Notes: generated by a model not told the origin, from the sequence alone. 64,000 bases of DNA from Chrysemys picta bellii (GCF_011386835.1 NC_088805.1:13450836-13514835); one strand, 5' to 3'. Counted from the stretch's first letter, positions 11,671 to 47,056 are shown. Program-made: numbers and translations.

Positions 11671-12079
11671 ATCTCCTCACTATATGTTCCATTCTATGCA
11701 TCCGAAGAAGTGGGCTGTAGCCCACGAAAGCTTATGCTCAAATAAATTTGTTAGTCTCTAAGGTGCCACAAGTACTTCTGTTCTTTTAACACAGCTTTGA
11801 AATTTTACTATGCAGAAGAGAAATGCTGCTTTTAACCACCTTCATTTAAATGAAACAAGCACAGGAACAGTTTCCTTAATCTGTCAAAAAAAATTTAAAC
11901 TTTTCCTTTTTTAAAGCAGTGTACATTTAATACAGTACTGTACTTGCTTTTATTTCCTCCTCTCTCCCCGGCCCGCCCATCTCTGCTGCTGCCTGATTGT
12001 GTACTTCTGGTTCCAAATGAGGTGTGCGATAGACTAGTCAGTTCGTATCTCTGGTGTTCGTAACTCTGAGATTCTACTG
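11393..12079. mobile_element. Tigger-like (Tc1/mariner) MITE, split by a PLE insertion
   Basis: The left end CAGTAGAACCTCAGTTACAA and right end TTCGTAACTCTGAGATTCTACTG are inverted repeats flanked by TA (11,391-11,392; 12,080-12,081), as in pogo/Tigger elements. The element was later interrupted at 11,515-11,786. No transposase frame remains. Confidence 0.75.
11515..11786. mobile_element. Palindromic PLE repeat nested in Tigger MITE
   Basis: Flanked by TAACACGTCTTT and TAACACAGCTTT (10 of 12 match). Starts with the constant terminus CAGAGTAGCAGCCGTGTTAG and contains two inverted arms. The loop holds a second palindrome, GAATGGAACATATAGTGAGGAG against its reverse complement, around a (TA)n tract near 11,640-11,672. 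The hammerhead-like core on the plus strand spans 11,702-11,739 with a fully paired GTGGGC/GCCCAC stem II. Confidence 0.75.
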
Positions 12080-12081
12080 TA

Positions 12082-13280
12082 GCTCTTTATCACCACCAAG
12101 AGGAAATAACTGTAAAGAACGCTTTCACACTCAACCACTAGTAATCTCCACTTTCAAATGCATTACTATGAAATGAAAAATATCCTTCCACCAATCTAGG
12201 AATTTTTATTTTTATATAATTGATGAGGAAATTTCCATTTATTTGAAATGTAGTATGAAGAATTATATTCAATCACACACTTGTATGTACCAAAGCAGCC
12301 TCTTATCATCCCATGACCAGTTTGAGTACACTGAAAGTAACTGATGTTTCTGAATGAAATGGACCATGTGAAACACAGACATAAACAAGAAAAGGAATAA
12401 GAAAACCAACAGATTCACAGGCCTGCCTCAGACCTGTGAAACTGTCCACAGAACATTGAAGATAAAAAAAAAAAAAAGAAGAGTTCTACCTGGGGCTGTC
12501 AGAGGTTGGGAAATAGCCAGTACTGTACAGTTGCTACTTTCCTCAGTTATTCTATTTTGCTGCCTTTTCATTAGCTGTTTTTTTTTTTAGATGCTGGTTA
12601 GCCTTTTGCCTGTACGTATTTGAGAAAAATCTCCTGCTTAGACCAAAATTTTTACTAATCTATGATTTCAGCTACTACTGTATTTTTCTCGCATTCACTT
12701 CCAGTTTTTGTGCCCACCTTTTGTTTTTTCACTGATGGATACCAGCGTGGCTCTTGACTTCCACTAATGAGAGCAACTGTTTCCACACCATCAGATTAGA
12801 AACAATTTCTGCCTTTATAAACATACCTGTGTAAGCAGCCTCTCCCTCATTTTGATTTTGTTTTCAGAGTCTCAGTGCACTGAAGCAGGCTCAGCTCTCA
12901 GGTTCATTTACAATCAGTACTTGAACTGGGGGGCTGCGGGAAGAAGGGATGGATGGTTTCCACCTCCTATTTTTAAAATGGTAGCAGTGGCAAATGGAAA
13001 TCTGGCATCAACACCTATACTACTATCTTTCCCCATGCCCAATTTGGTCACTGACAGCATTAGGCCATATTCAGGAGGATATATCTCCTCCCCATTAAAA
13101 GAAGGGGTTTGCCCTGGTGTCGCTGACCAAATAGAACCTCTTCCCACACTGTTGTGGAGTGTGTTGTTTACCAGCCAGTGCCCTGCCTTCAGAGGTGGCT
13201 ACATTTCAGTGACCTTTGTGGCTAAAAAAAAAGTCACAGAATGGAAAGGGGTAGAGAGACATCAAATGGTGTGATAATTA
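12082..13280. other. Intergenic, nothing recognised
   Basis: No repeat boundaries or recognisable exon. A 140-codon frame overlaps the right end (12,852-13,274) but has a non-ATG start and no family resemblance. Confidence 0.45.
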
Positions 13281-13413
13281 TGGCCCTAATCCTGCAAACA
13301 TTTATGCACATATTAAGTAACTTTACACATGTGAGTAGTCTCATTAAACTCACTGGGACTACTCATTTATGTAAAGTTGCTTATGAGCATGAGTGTTGGC
13401 AGGATCAGGGCCC
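13281..13413. mobile_element. Short palindromic MITE (GGCCCTAATCCTGCAAA ends)
   Basis: Left GGCCCTAATCCTGCAAAC and right GTGTTGGCAGGATCAGGGCC are inverted repeats. Inner phrases (ACTTTACACATGTGAGTAGT versus ACTACTCATTTATGTAAAGT) also pair, giving one long imperfect hairpin. Confidence 0.75.
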
Positions 13414-13493
13414 ATGTTACAATTACGTTCCATCTAGACCTCCTTCTAAATTAGACTAATGAGATTTTAAATATTGTATCAATGTTAATTTTA

Positions 13494-15400
13494 ATCATAG
13501 ACTCAGAGAGTTTACAGTCAGAAGGGACCATTAGATCATCTAGCCTGATCTCCTGTATAACACAGGCCAGAGAATCTCTCCCAGTTACCTCTGCACTGAG
13601 CCCAGTGTTTTGTGTTTGATTAAAACATAATCTTCCAGAAAAGCACCAGTTACTTAGCCAGTGTTTAATCCATTTAACATGTTCTTTATTGATACTACAT
13701 ATTGCTAATTTTTAAATCAGAATATCATGTGGTACTTAGACGTCTTACAAAAGTCTTAAAAGCTAACTACATAAATGTAATGTACTTATCAGTCAAACTT
13801 GAGATCTCATCAAAGAATGAAATCAGGTTTGATTGACAAGACCTATCCTTCATAAAACTATGTTGATTGGCATTAATTACATTCTTATCCTTAATTATTT
13901 ATCAGTTGAATGCCATATTAACTTTTACATTATTTTGCCCAGAATGTATGTTAGGCTAACCTAACCCAAGTCATCCCACTTGCCCTATTTGAATACTGGC
14001 ACAACATTAGCACTCTTCTAGTCGTCCGGAATTTCCCCAGTACGCCATTAAAAATTAACATAAGCAGGCCAGAGACCACCTAAGCCAATTCTTTTAGGAC
14101 TCCTGGATACAAATTAGGCAGGTCTGCTGACTCAAAAATGTTTATCCCTAGATGTTGCTTAACATCCTCCTTAGTTACTAATGCACTGGGATGTATTCTA
14201 TCATCCTCATATGGTATGAACGCACCATCTTGTTTCTTTCCAAATACAGAACAGAAATATTTATTGTACACTTCTGTCTTTTCTGTATCGTTAACAACAA
14301 TTTTACCATCTCCATCTAATTATGGGCCTATATCATTGCTAGGATTAATTCTGTTCCTAATATACATTAAAAGCTCCTTATTGTCTTTAGTCCTGCCAAT
14401 CATATATTTTTTCCTGATAAATTTAGCTTCCCTTATCAATTTTCTACACTTCATAACTTCTAATTGATATTGATTGATACCAGTTTCTCCTTTTTTTCCC
14501 CCAATATGTTAGATATTGCTGCCTTCACTTCACCACTGAACCAGGATGGGCTTTTAGCCAAAGTGGAACTTTGTCTTTTTAGTCATCTAATTAACCCTCT
14601 TAAAGAACTCCCATTTTTCATTCACATTTTTCAGTCTTAATTTTTATATCAAATTCACTCATAATTTTCGTCAGCTTTGGAAAATTATCCCTTTTGAAGC
14701 ACCAAGTATATATCTAACTGGTTGGGACTGTTCTCTGTTTACCCATATTGAATGCAATCAGGTCATGATCATTGGTCCCTCGACAATCATGAACTTTCAG
14801 TCCAGTGATTAATTCATCTTTATCCATCACAAGGAGTTCCACAATATAGTTACGTTAGGTTTTGTGCAATATCTTTTGTGTTACGAACTTATCAATAATT
14901 TTTAGAACCTCTAATGATGTTTTACTACTGTCTCAATGAGTCCTCCTCCACACACCTCTCTGAAGTTACCCGTAACAACACAGTTTTTCTTTCCACACAT
15001 TACAGATAGATGCTTAAGATGAAACTCATCTTTTCCTCTGGTGTGATTTGTAACAGACACCCCGCCAGTACCCCCTCTTGGGCTTGTTAGTTAGCACATG
15101 AATGCACAGGCATCCAAGATCCAGTAGTTCTGAGTTATCAATAACTCAAAAACACCTCTTTGCCCTCTATCCTTCCTGAACAGTTTGTTACCAGTGATTT
15201 TAACATTCCAATCATGCAAATCATCCCACCAAGTTTCAGAAATGCCAATTATATCAAAATTTCTTCTCATCAATGGGAATTTCCAATTTCTTTTGTTTAA
15301 TACACAGAGTCCTGGCTTTGGTATATCAGCAATTTAAAATTTTCTTCTCTTCTCAATCATTGTCACATTGGATTCAATTTGTTAATGATATGCTGAGTTT
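13494..15400 (-). mobile_element. CR1 LINE with decayed ORF2 (endonuclease to 3' end)
   Basis: On the minus strand the 5' part encodes the endonuclease signature DIIGISETWWDD (15,273-15,091 frame), followed by reverse transcriptase-region fragments such as KEDVKQHLGINIFESADLPN (14,271-14,080). The 3' end is the standard CR1 tail (complement of AATCATAGACTCAGAGAG at 13,494). Many stops and indels: a dead copy. The 5' boundary is uncertain; sequence to about 15,760 may also belong to it. Confidence 0.85.
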
Positions 15401-15760
15401 GAATCACATCTGCCTCCTTAGCATCTTCTCCCTTGCGTTTTTCGTTTAACACTCTTCTGGTGGCTCCTCCTAATTTCCAACTGAGAAGCCCCTTCCCATT
15501 TTCCCCTCTCCAGGCCCTGCTCCCTCCTCCATCCCTGATGAGATCCAGGGAGGCAGAGGAGAGGAAATGTCCTTAGAATAGAAGCTATACAGACTAGCTC
15601 TGATGGGGAAAACCCTACAAGTTTCTGACCCCCCTCTGGAGCCATCATACAGGTTTGCCCCAAGGCAGAATCTGCCCATCCAGCATGGTCCCTGTGAAGT
15701 TGTCACTCCCTCATCTGTTTGACCTTCCCCTCTCCTCATCCCAGAAGCAGGGAGTGTGTG

Positions 15761-16050
15761 GGGTACTCACTGGTAGCCAATGGGAAAGAGGTGCCTCTCA
15801 ATAGGTCCTCCAGCATCCACAGACTGTTGATCTTGATGGAGTCAATCATCATGTTGATGGTGTTAGGTTAAAGGACAACCATGAATTTCTCCTCAAAGAG
15901 GATGCCCTCAAAGTTGATGTAGACTGTGCAGGAGATCAAACCTGTCCTCAGTGAAGATCTCTGCCTCAGCCTGCAATTAAATGCAAACTCTTCATTAGTG
16001 ATAATAATTGGTGCTAATGTCTCTGTAGAGGTGGTTTTATCAAAGTGCAT
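15761..16050 (-). pseudogene. Coding-like stretch of unknown origin
   Basis: A 60-codon minus frame (16,050-15,868) reads smoothly with amphipathic protein-like composition (NEEFAFNCRL, INFEGILFEEKFMVVL). Beyond one stop it continues with IDSIKINSLWMLEDLLRGT. I do not recognise the family. It may be a processed-pseudogene or transposon fragment; low confidence. Confidence 0.25.
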
Positions 16051-16156
16051 TTGATTTCACACATTAAGCATCCCCCATGTATTTAGGTTTGGTTGTTTTC
16101 ATGAAAAATGAGCGGTTTTACAGACTGAAGGAGGAGAGATCTGGCAGTTGCCATTA

Positions 16157-17250
16157 CAGTGTTGCCAACTCTTGTGATTTCATTGAGTCCTGTAGATAGA
16201 TCAGGGGTGGGCAAACTTTTTGGCCCGAGGGCCACATCTGGGAATAGAAATTGTATTGCGGGCCATGAATGCTCACAAAATTGGGGTTGGGGTGCAGGAG
16301 GGGATGAGGGCTCTGGGGTGGGGCCAGAAATGAGGAGTTCAGGGTGCAGGAGGAGGCTCCAGGTGGGGGTGCCTCCTGGGGTGGGGCTGAGGGGTTTCGG
16401 GTGCAGGAGGGTGCTCCAGGCTAGGACCGAGGGGTTTGGAAGGCGGGAGGGGGATCAGAGCTGGGGCGAGGCCTCTGGCTGGGGGTGTAGGCTCTTGGGT
16501 CAGGCTGGGGATGAGGGGCTTGGGGTGCAGGAGGGTGCTCTGGGCTGGGATCAAGGGGTTCAGAGGGTAGGGGTTGCGGCGCAGAGAGAGGCTCAGGGGT
16601 GCAGGCTCCGGGCGGCGCTTACCTCAAATGGCTCCCGGAAGCAGCAGCATGTACCCTCTCCGGCTTCTATGCGGCGGCGTGGCTAGTTGGTTCTGCACCC
16701 TGCCCCGTCTGCAGGCACGGTTCTTGGCCAATGGGAGCTGCAGGGGCAGCACTTAGGTCTGGGGCAGCGTGCAGAACTGAGCCCCCTGACTGCCCCTACG
16801 CATAGGAGCTGGAGGAGGGCCAGGCTGTTGCTTCCGGGAGCAGCATAGAGCAGCCCCTGACCCTGTTCCCCAGCTGGAGCGCCGGAGTGGGGCAAGCCCC
16901 AGACCCCACTCTCCAGCAGGAGCTCGAGGGCCGGATTAAAATGGCCCGTGGGCGGTAGTTTGCCCACCCCTGAAATAGATGGTATTTCTCTTAAAGCCTC
17001 GGTTTCTGGAGTGAAGTGATTATGGAAGAATCTCATCTTCCATTAAACAAACAAACAAACATTGCTCCTAGCTCTCATCGTTGCAGAGAACAAGTTAAAA
17101 ACATGATCTGAGTGTAACTTAAAGGCTCAAAAACCAGATGGCAAATAAAAACCTCCCAAAAAAACTTTTTGTTTTTTAAAATCTCATTTTTTTTTTAAAC
17201 CCACCTTAGGATTTTGCAGCCTAGCTTGTGATGTTTGAGCACTATTCTGC
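16157..17250. mobile_element. CAGTGTTGCCAA-family MITE, split by a hAT MITE
   Basis: The left end CAGTGTTGCCAACTC and interior phrases (AAAGGCTCAAAAACCAGATG, AAATCTCAT) match the families at 3,006-3,290 and near 50,790. A 771 bp hAT element sits inside. The right boundary is not sharp. Confidence 0.55.
16202..16972. mobile_element. hAT MITE, 771 bp, CAGGGGTGGGCAAAC termini
   Basis: Left CAGGGGTGGGCAAACTTTT and right AGTTTGCCCACCCCTG are near-perfect inverted ends. Flanking 8-mers AGATAGAT and AAATAGAT match at seven of eight. The interior is G-rich and degenerate (GGGGTGCAGGAGG-type phrases), with no transposase. A truncated relative lies at 49,130-49,313. Confidence 0.85.
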
Positions 17251-17392
17251 CTCCCCATCGCTGTCTCTGCAGCGAAGGGCAGACCCCAGTGCTGCGGGCA
17301 CAGCAGTGGGGACCCCCAATGGCCCTGCAGCTCCTTGGAGGTTGCACAGGGCTCCTGTGGCTTGAGTGCCTGTGTGCTGCTTGGGGCGGGGC

Positions 17393-17499
17393 TAGGGTGA
17401 CCAGACAGCAACTGTGAAAAACCAGGACAGGAGGGGGGGGGGGGAAATAGGAGCCTATATAAGAAAAAAAACCAAAAATCAGGACATCTGGTCACCCTA
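17393..17499. mobile_element. 107 bp hAT MITE with perfect 8 bp target duplication
   Basis: TAGGGTGACCAGA...TCTGGTCACCCTA, flanked on both sides by GGCGGGGC (17,385-17,392 and 17,500-17,507). It lies about 0.4 kb upstream of SMPD4 exon 1, inside the GC-rich promoter region. Confidence 0.9.
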
Positions 17500-17516
17500 G
17501 GCGGGGCCCGCGCTGG

Positions 17517-17590
17517 GATTTGTTGTTGAGTGCCTAGCACAACGGGGTCCTGGCCTGTAGGCCCTACAATAATACACATAAGAACAATCG
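17517..17590 (+). mobile_element. LINE 3'-tail fragment in SMPD4 promoter region
   Basis: The phrase TGCCTAGCACAACGGGGTCC followed by GGCCCTACAATAATACA matches a common reptile repeat tail (GCCTAGCACAATGGGGTCCTG type). A diverged relative is seen near 25,935-26,030. The family name is not certain. Confidence 0.5.
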
Positions 17591-17819
17591 CTCCCCCCTG
17601 CAGCAGCCCCGGCTCCCTCCCGCAGGGAAGCCCTGGCTTGCAGGCTGCTCCCCTGCCTCCGGGTGCCTCCTCCTGCCCTGCCGCGGCGCTGCGGGCCCTG
17701 GTGGCTGGGGAGCCCCATGACGCAGGCAGCAGCCACCCACGAGAGGCCAGGCGCCGGTATTTGCACCGCGGGCTGCTTTCCCGCCAGCCGGGGGGGGTAG
17801 TGCGTCACTGCAACGCGCC

Positions 17820-17928
17820 GAGAGGGGATGACGTCTAACGACAGCGCCGGTCCCGAGGGGAGGGGGAAGCGGCGGCGGATTGAAAATGGTCCGGGGTGCT
17901 AGAGCGCGGGACGGGGCAGCGGGGCCAG
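17820..17928 (+). other. SMPD4: SMPD4 exon 1 (5' UTR), start approximate
   Basis: Ends at a strong donor (CCAG|GTGAGG). Joined to the acceptor at 18,883 it gives a leader that places the first SMPD4 ATG at 18,931. It contains an upstream ATG (17,886) whose 17-codon frame stops at 18,891-18,893, before the main start. The transcription start is not determinable here. Confidence 0.6.
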
Positions 17929-18047
17929 GTGAGGGGCCTCCCCTGGGCTGGGGGTGGGTACAGGCTCCCGCGCGAGGTGGGGAGACGCCCCCTCCCGCCC
18001 GGGTCCGGCTCCCGGGAGAGCGGGCTGGAGATTGGGGGCAGGGCTGG

Positions 18048-18236
18048 CGGGGTCTCAACCCTAGGGAGGAAGGTGTAAGCAGGGCCCCCAATATCCATCC
18101 CCTGGAGGGGGTCTCAGTCCTGGGGGGAGGCTGTAAGCAGGGCCCCCAATATCCAGCCCCCTGGAGGGGTCTCAGCACTAGGGTGGAGGGTGTAAGCAGG
18201 GCCCCCAATTCCAGCCCCCTGGCGGGGTCTCAGCCC
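18048..18236. repeat. 58-59 bp minisatellite, about 3.2 units, in SMPD4 intron 1
   Basis: GGTCTCA starts at 18,051, 18,110, 18,168 and 18,226; each unit contains GTAAGCAGGGCCCCCAAT. It lies directly downstream of the CpG island. Long open frames across it on both strands arise from the repeat. Each unit also carries a GTAAGC donor-like site. Confidence 0.85.
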
Positions 18237-18526
18237 CACCGCTCCCCAACAGACATAAAACCTTCCAGGATCCTGCTTCTCTTGGTCCCTTCTGGGTTCT
18301 TTCCTGAGAGACAGCCGTTGGTGGTAATGTGTTCCCTGTGTCAGCAGCCACCACCTCGGGGGGGCTATAGCATGAGCTATTTGTAGACAATCTCACATCT
18401 GGATAGTGTCTTCTTTCTCTTGCTGGACTGGTGCTTCCATAAACACGTCATACAGTCCATGTCCTACAGGTTGTGTCCCCTAGAGATGGTTTTGTTCCCC
18501 TGCATTGGCTGCAGTCTAATTAAACT

Positions 18527-18581
18527 CAGTATCAGAGGGGTAGCCGTGTTAGTCTGAATCTGTAAAAAGGACCCTCTGTTG
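18527..18581 (+). mobile_element. Minimal 55 bp PLE-family end with 11 bp target duplication
   Basis: Flanked by exact CTAATTAAACT (18,516-18,526 and 18,582-18,592). It contains only the family's constant terminus (GGGTAGCCGTGTTAGTCTG) and a few more bases, so this is a severely truncated but genuine insertion in SMPD4 intron 1. Confidence 0.7.
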
Positions 18582-18930
18582 CTAATTAAACTGAGGCTCT
18601 TTTTGCATCCTCCCCCATCCCCCAGTTATGTTTATTTGGACAGGACTGTATTATTTCTATGAAACTGTGCAGTGTTATCAACTATGGGGGAAATACAGTG
18701 TAGTCACCTTTGTCAGGGATCTGCCTTGGTTTACTCCAGCTCCCCAGTCACATAGACATAATACACATACATTTTGCCTGTTTTCATGCATAAACATGAA
18801 CATATCAGAAAGTGAGTTGTAGCAGTGTTATAACATGAGATTTTAATATTCACTTAGATGTTTCTCTCTCTTTTCTTTGCAGTGGTTTCCTGAGACCACG
18901 CTTCCTTTGGGGTATTGTAGAAAGACCGTT

Positions 18931-43733
<24,803 letters not shown>

Positions 43734-44946
43734 TTTTTCCCTTCAGTGTACACTGTAAAACAAACTTTTTAAGGATAAAAGTACAGTGCTTCGTGATTAA
43801 AAGGCTTCGGCAAAGGATCACTTCAAAACTTTTAAGTGTGTTTTTTTGTATTAAAGTTGAGCCAGAGGGATGGGTTTGTGGTTGTAGAAGCCACTGTAAT
43901 CTATGTAAATTCTGTTTTGATAAACTGTCTTTTCTCCACAGTTTACTGAATGTGCGGGATGAGAGACACTGTTTGTGGTTTGGGGAATAACCGCCAATGA
44001 TTATGGAGCTGAAATGAATAGCCTGAAGTAGCTATGGGAAACTACACATAGAAACAGCTCTAGATTTGGCAATCTATCCATAGTGCGGCTTTTTACTTTT
44101 ACCACTTCATGTGGGAATTGGCCATTTGAACTGCTTTCTGCAGGTTTTATATCATGTTGTTGGGGAGGGGGTTTTCAGTGTGACAAAGGCAATAGTAGCC
44201 ACAAATCATGAGTTCTGTACACAAAGCTGAATCCCAAAAAATCAGTAGGACAAAAATGACATGATTAGCATAAACAAGTTTTTGGCTTAAATTACTCAAA
44301 AGAAATCTGGGGGAAATAAGTAATAATAGTTTGGCTTCGAAACAGGAGAGGGGAGTTGCATCTTGTTGCAAGCTACATATGATTGCTTTGATTTGCAAAA
44401 AATTGCAATTTAAATATTTCAAAGTACCAGGAAAGGAGGAGAAGCTGGTGGCAGGAATCCCATAGCCTAGCACAGGGGGCTAACTCTGCATTCCCTTTTC
44501 TGAACCAATACATACTTGTCGTCTTCACTGGTCCCTGTCTTTTCAAAATGAGGAACTCTGGGAGTTGATTCTTTTAGCATTTAACTTGACAACAACAAAC
44601 CATGAGTCATGTGCTAAAAGGGAGAATTTAGCATTCATTTAAACTAAAGTTCTATTTTTCTGGGTATCCCCTGATGCCATTGGTCCAACATTCCTACTGT
44701 GACTGCCATTAGCACCTAGTGTGAATAAATCAGTCACTCCACACACTGCAGTATAAAACTATCAAAGAAACTGTAACCTTCCATTGTACTGACACTCACT
44801 CAGTTGTAGAAAGGAAATTATATCTTTTAACATTTTCTCCAGAACTTGAGCTCTGACCAGATTTTTGTCTACCCACCATAAAATGGGTTCCTTCTCTGCC
44901 CGCACTACTTCTTTAGCAAGTGGTCTACCTTCCCAGCAACAAACTA
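43734..44946 (+). other. SMPD4: SMPD4 3' UTR and flank; candidate poly(A) signals
   Basis: No coding signal after the stop. Candidate signals are ATTAAA at 43,850-43,855 and AATAAA at 44,724-44,729. The true end cannot be told from sequence alone. Confidence 0.5.
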
Positions 44947-45134
44947 CACCTCTACCCCGATATAACGCTGTCCTCGGGAGCCAAAAAATCTTACTGCGTT
45001 ATAACGCGGTTTCACCTAGATCGAACGTGCTTTGATCCGCCGGAGTGTGCAGCCCTACCCCTCCGGAGCGCTGCTTTACCGCGTTATAGCTGAATTCGTG
45101 TTCTATCGGGTCACGTTATATCAGGGTAGAGGTG
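44947..45134. mobile_element. 188 bp Tc1/mariner-type MITE with TA target duplication
   Basis: CACCTCTACCCCGATATAAC and GTTATATCAGGGTAGAGGTG are inverted ends, flanked by TA (44,945-44,946; 45,135-45,136). Several internal GCGTTATA/TATAACGC segments pair. No transposase. Confidence 0.85.
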
Positions 45135-45140
45135 TACTTT

Positions 45141-45324
45141 AGAAAAGAGTCACCAACTAAACCAAAGTAAATTGAGCTTCTTTGTTTAAACAAACAACAT
45201 GTTTAAGGAATCAGTTAGTTTAACCTGCTCTCCTCTGAAATACACTGCTGTCAGGTGCAGTTGTGGCACTTGTGTAAAGGATTAAATACACCTTGCAGTA
45301 GTGAGATGTAAGGACCAGATAATT
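45141..45324. repeat. Direct duplication, copy 1
   Basis: From AGAAAAGAGTCACCAACTAA to GAGATGTAAGG, matched by copy 2 about 740 bp downstream with few differences (for example ACAAACAACATG versus ACAGAAAACATG). The MITE at 44,947 inserted at its left edge and is absent from copy 2. Confidence 0.85.
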
Positions 45325-45883
45325 TGCATTAAGTGGAATAGGTGTGTTCAGTTTTCTCTTACCTATATGTATGCATTTAATAGATCTGTGTCTGGAAAAC
45401 AGCTAACATTTGGCTCTAGATTGGGAGCTTTCTAATACATTAGAATTTATAATTTTTTGGCAGCACCCAAACTATTTTTCCATGTTTCCTGATAACTGCA
45501 TTTCCAACTTCTGTTTCCCAAATCCAGGGAACCCTTCCGTCATCTTGTTCAATCAAATTTCTCTTTGTGGTACAAGTTTCTTCTTTTGAAACCGCGTGTG
45601 TAAATTAAAGTGCTTGCTTGATTTATTTTTAAAGCAAAGTCTCCTGGTGTGTGTTTGTGTTAAACCTTCTTTTTGAGCAGGACTGTGTTGCAGTGTGTGC
45701 AAGTGAAATAGTGAGTACTGTACTAGGCATTTATTTTTAGTACGATTTTGTCAGTTTCTTTCTAGTACTGCAATTTGTTCTGGTAGATGGCATAAAAGAA
45801 GGATGTTTAGGCCTCTGATTTGTAGCCCTGGGTTCAAAATCTCTCAAGTTTCATTCTTTAATAAATGTGCTACCTTCCTAGAA

Positions 45884-46071
45884 AGAAAAGGGTCACCAAC
45901 TAAACCAAAGTAAATTGAGCTTCTTTGTTTAAACAGAAAACATGTTTAAGGAATCAGTTAGTTTAACCTGCTCTCCCCTGAGATACACTACTGTCAGGTG
46001 CAGTTGTAGCACTTGTGGTGTAAAGGATTAAATACACCTTGCCAGTAGTGAGATGTAAGGTACCACATAAT
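45884..46071. repeat. Direct duplication, copy 2
   Basis: Same orientation as copy 1. It is preceded by GCTACCTTCCTAG, where copy 1 has TCTACCTTCCCAG before the MITE, so the duplicated unit probably extends a little upstream. Confidence 0.85.
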
Positions 46072-46539
46072 ATCCTTTGGGCAGAAATTTGTCACTTCAT
46101 TTTATTTGTAAAGCATCTTGCCCACTTACGAGCCTGAATAAATAACACTTGTCCATTGTCACATCCAAATCACATTGTCACATGATTGCTGGCATCTGCA
46201 CCAGGTGACTTGGACTAACACAGTACTGGTGCAGATAGCTTTGTGTAAGCACTGCGCTTTTACTGCTGAGCATGAAATTCGCCAACATATCTTTAAAAGT
46301 GGTACGGACGAGGCGAAGGTGGAGGGTAAAAGCAGAATAAGAAATGTAGACTTTCTTGCACCATAAGGTGACCTGGAAAAACCTTTGAGAGGTTTGGTCT
46401 TTTTCCCTGTCAATGCTCTCAAATACTGCCATTCTTAGCCGGGGAGGGCAGGGCAGGGCAGCTAGCAGTGATGCAATGGGCAGACAATAGTGAAGACTGG
46501 TTTCTAACCATCAGAGAAGTGTGTCCTGTTCCTCCCTCC

Positions 46540-47056
46540 TCCCTTGGAAGGGAGTCCCAGAACTAACTTATTTTAAGACTGAGCTTGATAAGTTTATGAA
46601 GGAGATGGTACGAGAAGATTGCCTGTAATGGCATAAGGCCATCTGCAACTGCTATTAGCAAATATCTCCTATGGCCATAGATGGGGGGAGGGTTCTGATT
46701 TACTAGAGAGAATTATTTCCCAGGTGTCTGGCTGGTGGCTCTCGCCCATATCATCAGATTCTAACTGATCATCGTACTTGGGGATGGGAAGGAATTTTTC
46801 CCCAAGTCAGAGTGGCAGACAGCCTGGCTTTTTTTAAAACCTTCCTTTGCAGGGTGGAGCGTGGGTCACATGCTGGTTTGAACTAGAGTCTCTGTACTTG
46901 AAGTCATTAAATCAAGATTTGAGGACTTCAGTAACTCAGCCAGAGGTTATGGGGCTGCTACAGGAATGGATGGGTGAGGTTCTGTGGCTTGCAATGTGCA
47001 GGTCAGACTCGATGATCTTGCTGGTCCCTTGTGGCCGTCGAGTCTATGCCTACAGG
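46540..47056 (+). mobile_element. CR1-type LINE 3' region
   Basis: Ordered phrases of the reptile CR1 3' region: GACTGAGCTTGATAAGTTTA, GATGGGAAGGAATTTTTCCC, GAGGACTTCAGTAACTCAGC and CAGACTCGATGATCTTGCTG. Confidence 0.75.

Larger units (their letters stand above)
17500..18080 (+). promoter_or_regulatory. CpG island promoter of SMPD4
   Basis: GC- and CpG-rich stretch against AT-rich surroundings, lacking a TATA box at a sensible place and ending in a splice donor (GGGGCCAG then GTGAGG at 17,929). A broad-type housekeeping promoter is inferred. In humans MZT2B is divergent from SMPD4; I found no MZT2 exon on the minus strand here. Confidence 0.7.

Noticed and set aside
12852..13274. 140-codon frame
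   Set aside because: Non-ATG start, no splice context, ends in a MITE and has no recognisable similarity.
17564..18208. 214-codon minus-strand frame at the SMPD4 promoter, considered as a divergent gene (e.g. MZT2)
   Set aside because: Composition-driven frame over a CpG island and minisatellite; no MZT2 motif.
45141..46071. Direct repeats as LTRs of a retrovirus-like element
   Set aside because: No TG...CA ends, no primer-binding or polypurine tract, and no coding remnant between them.
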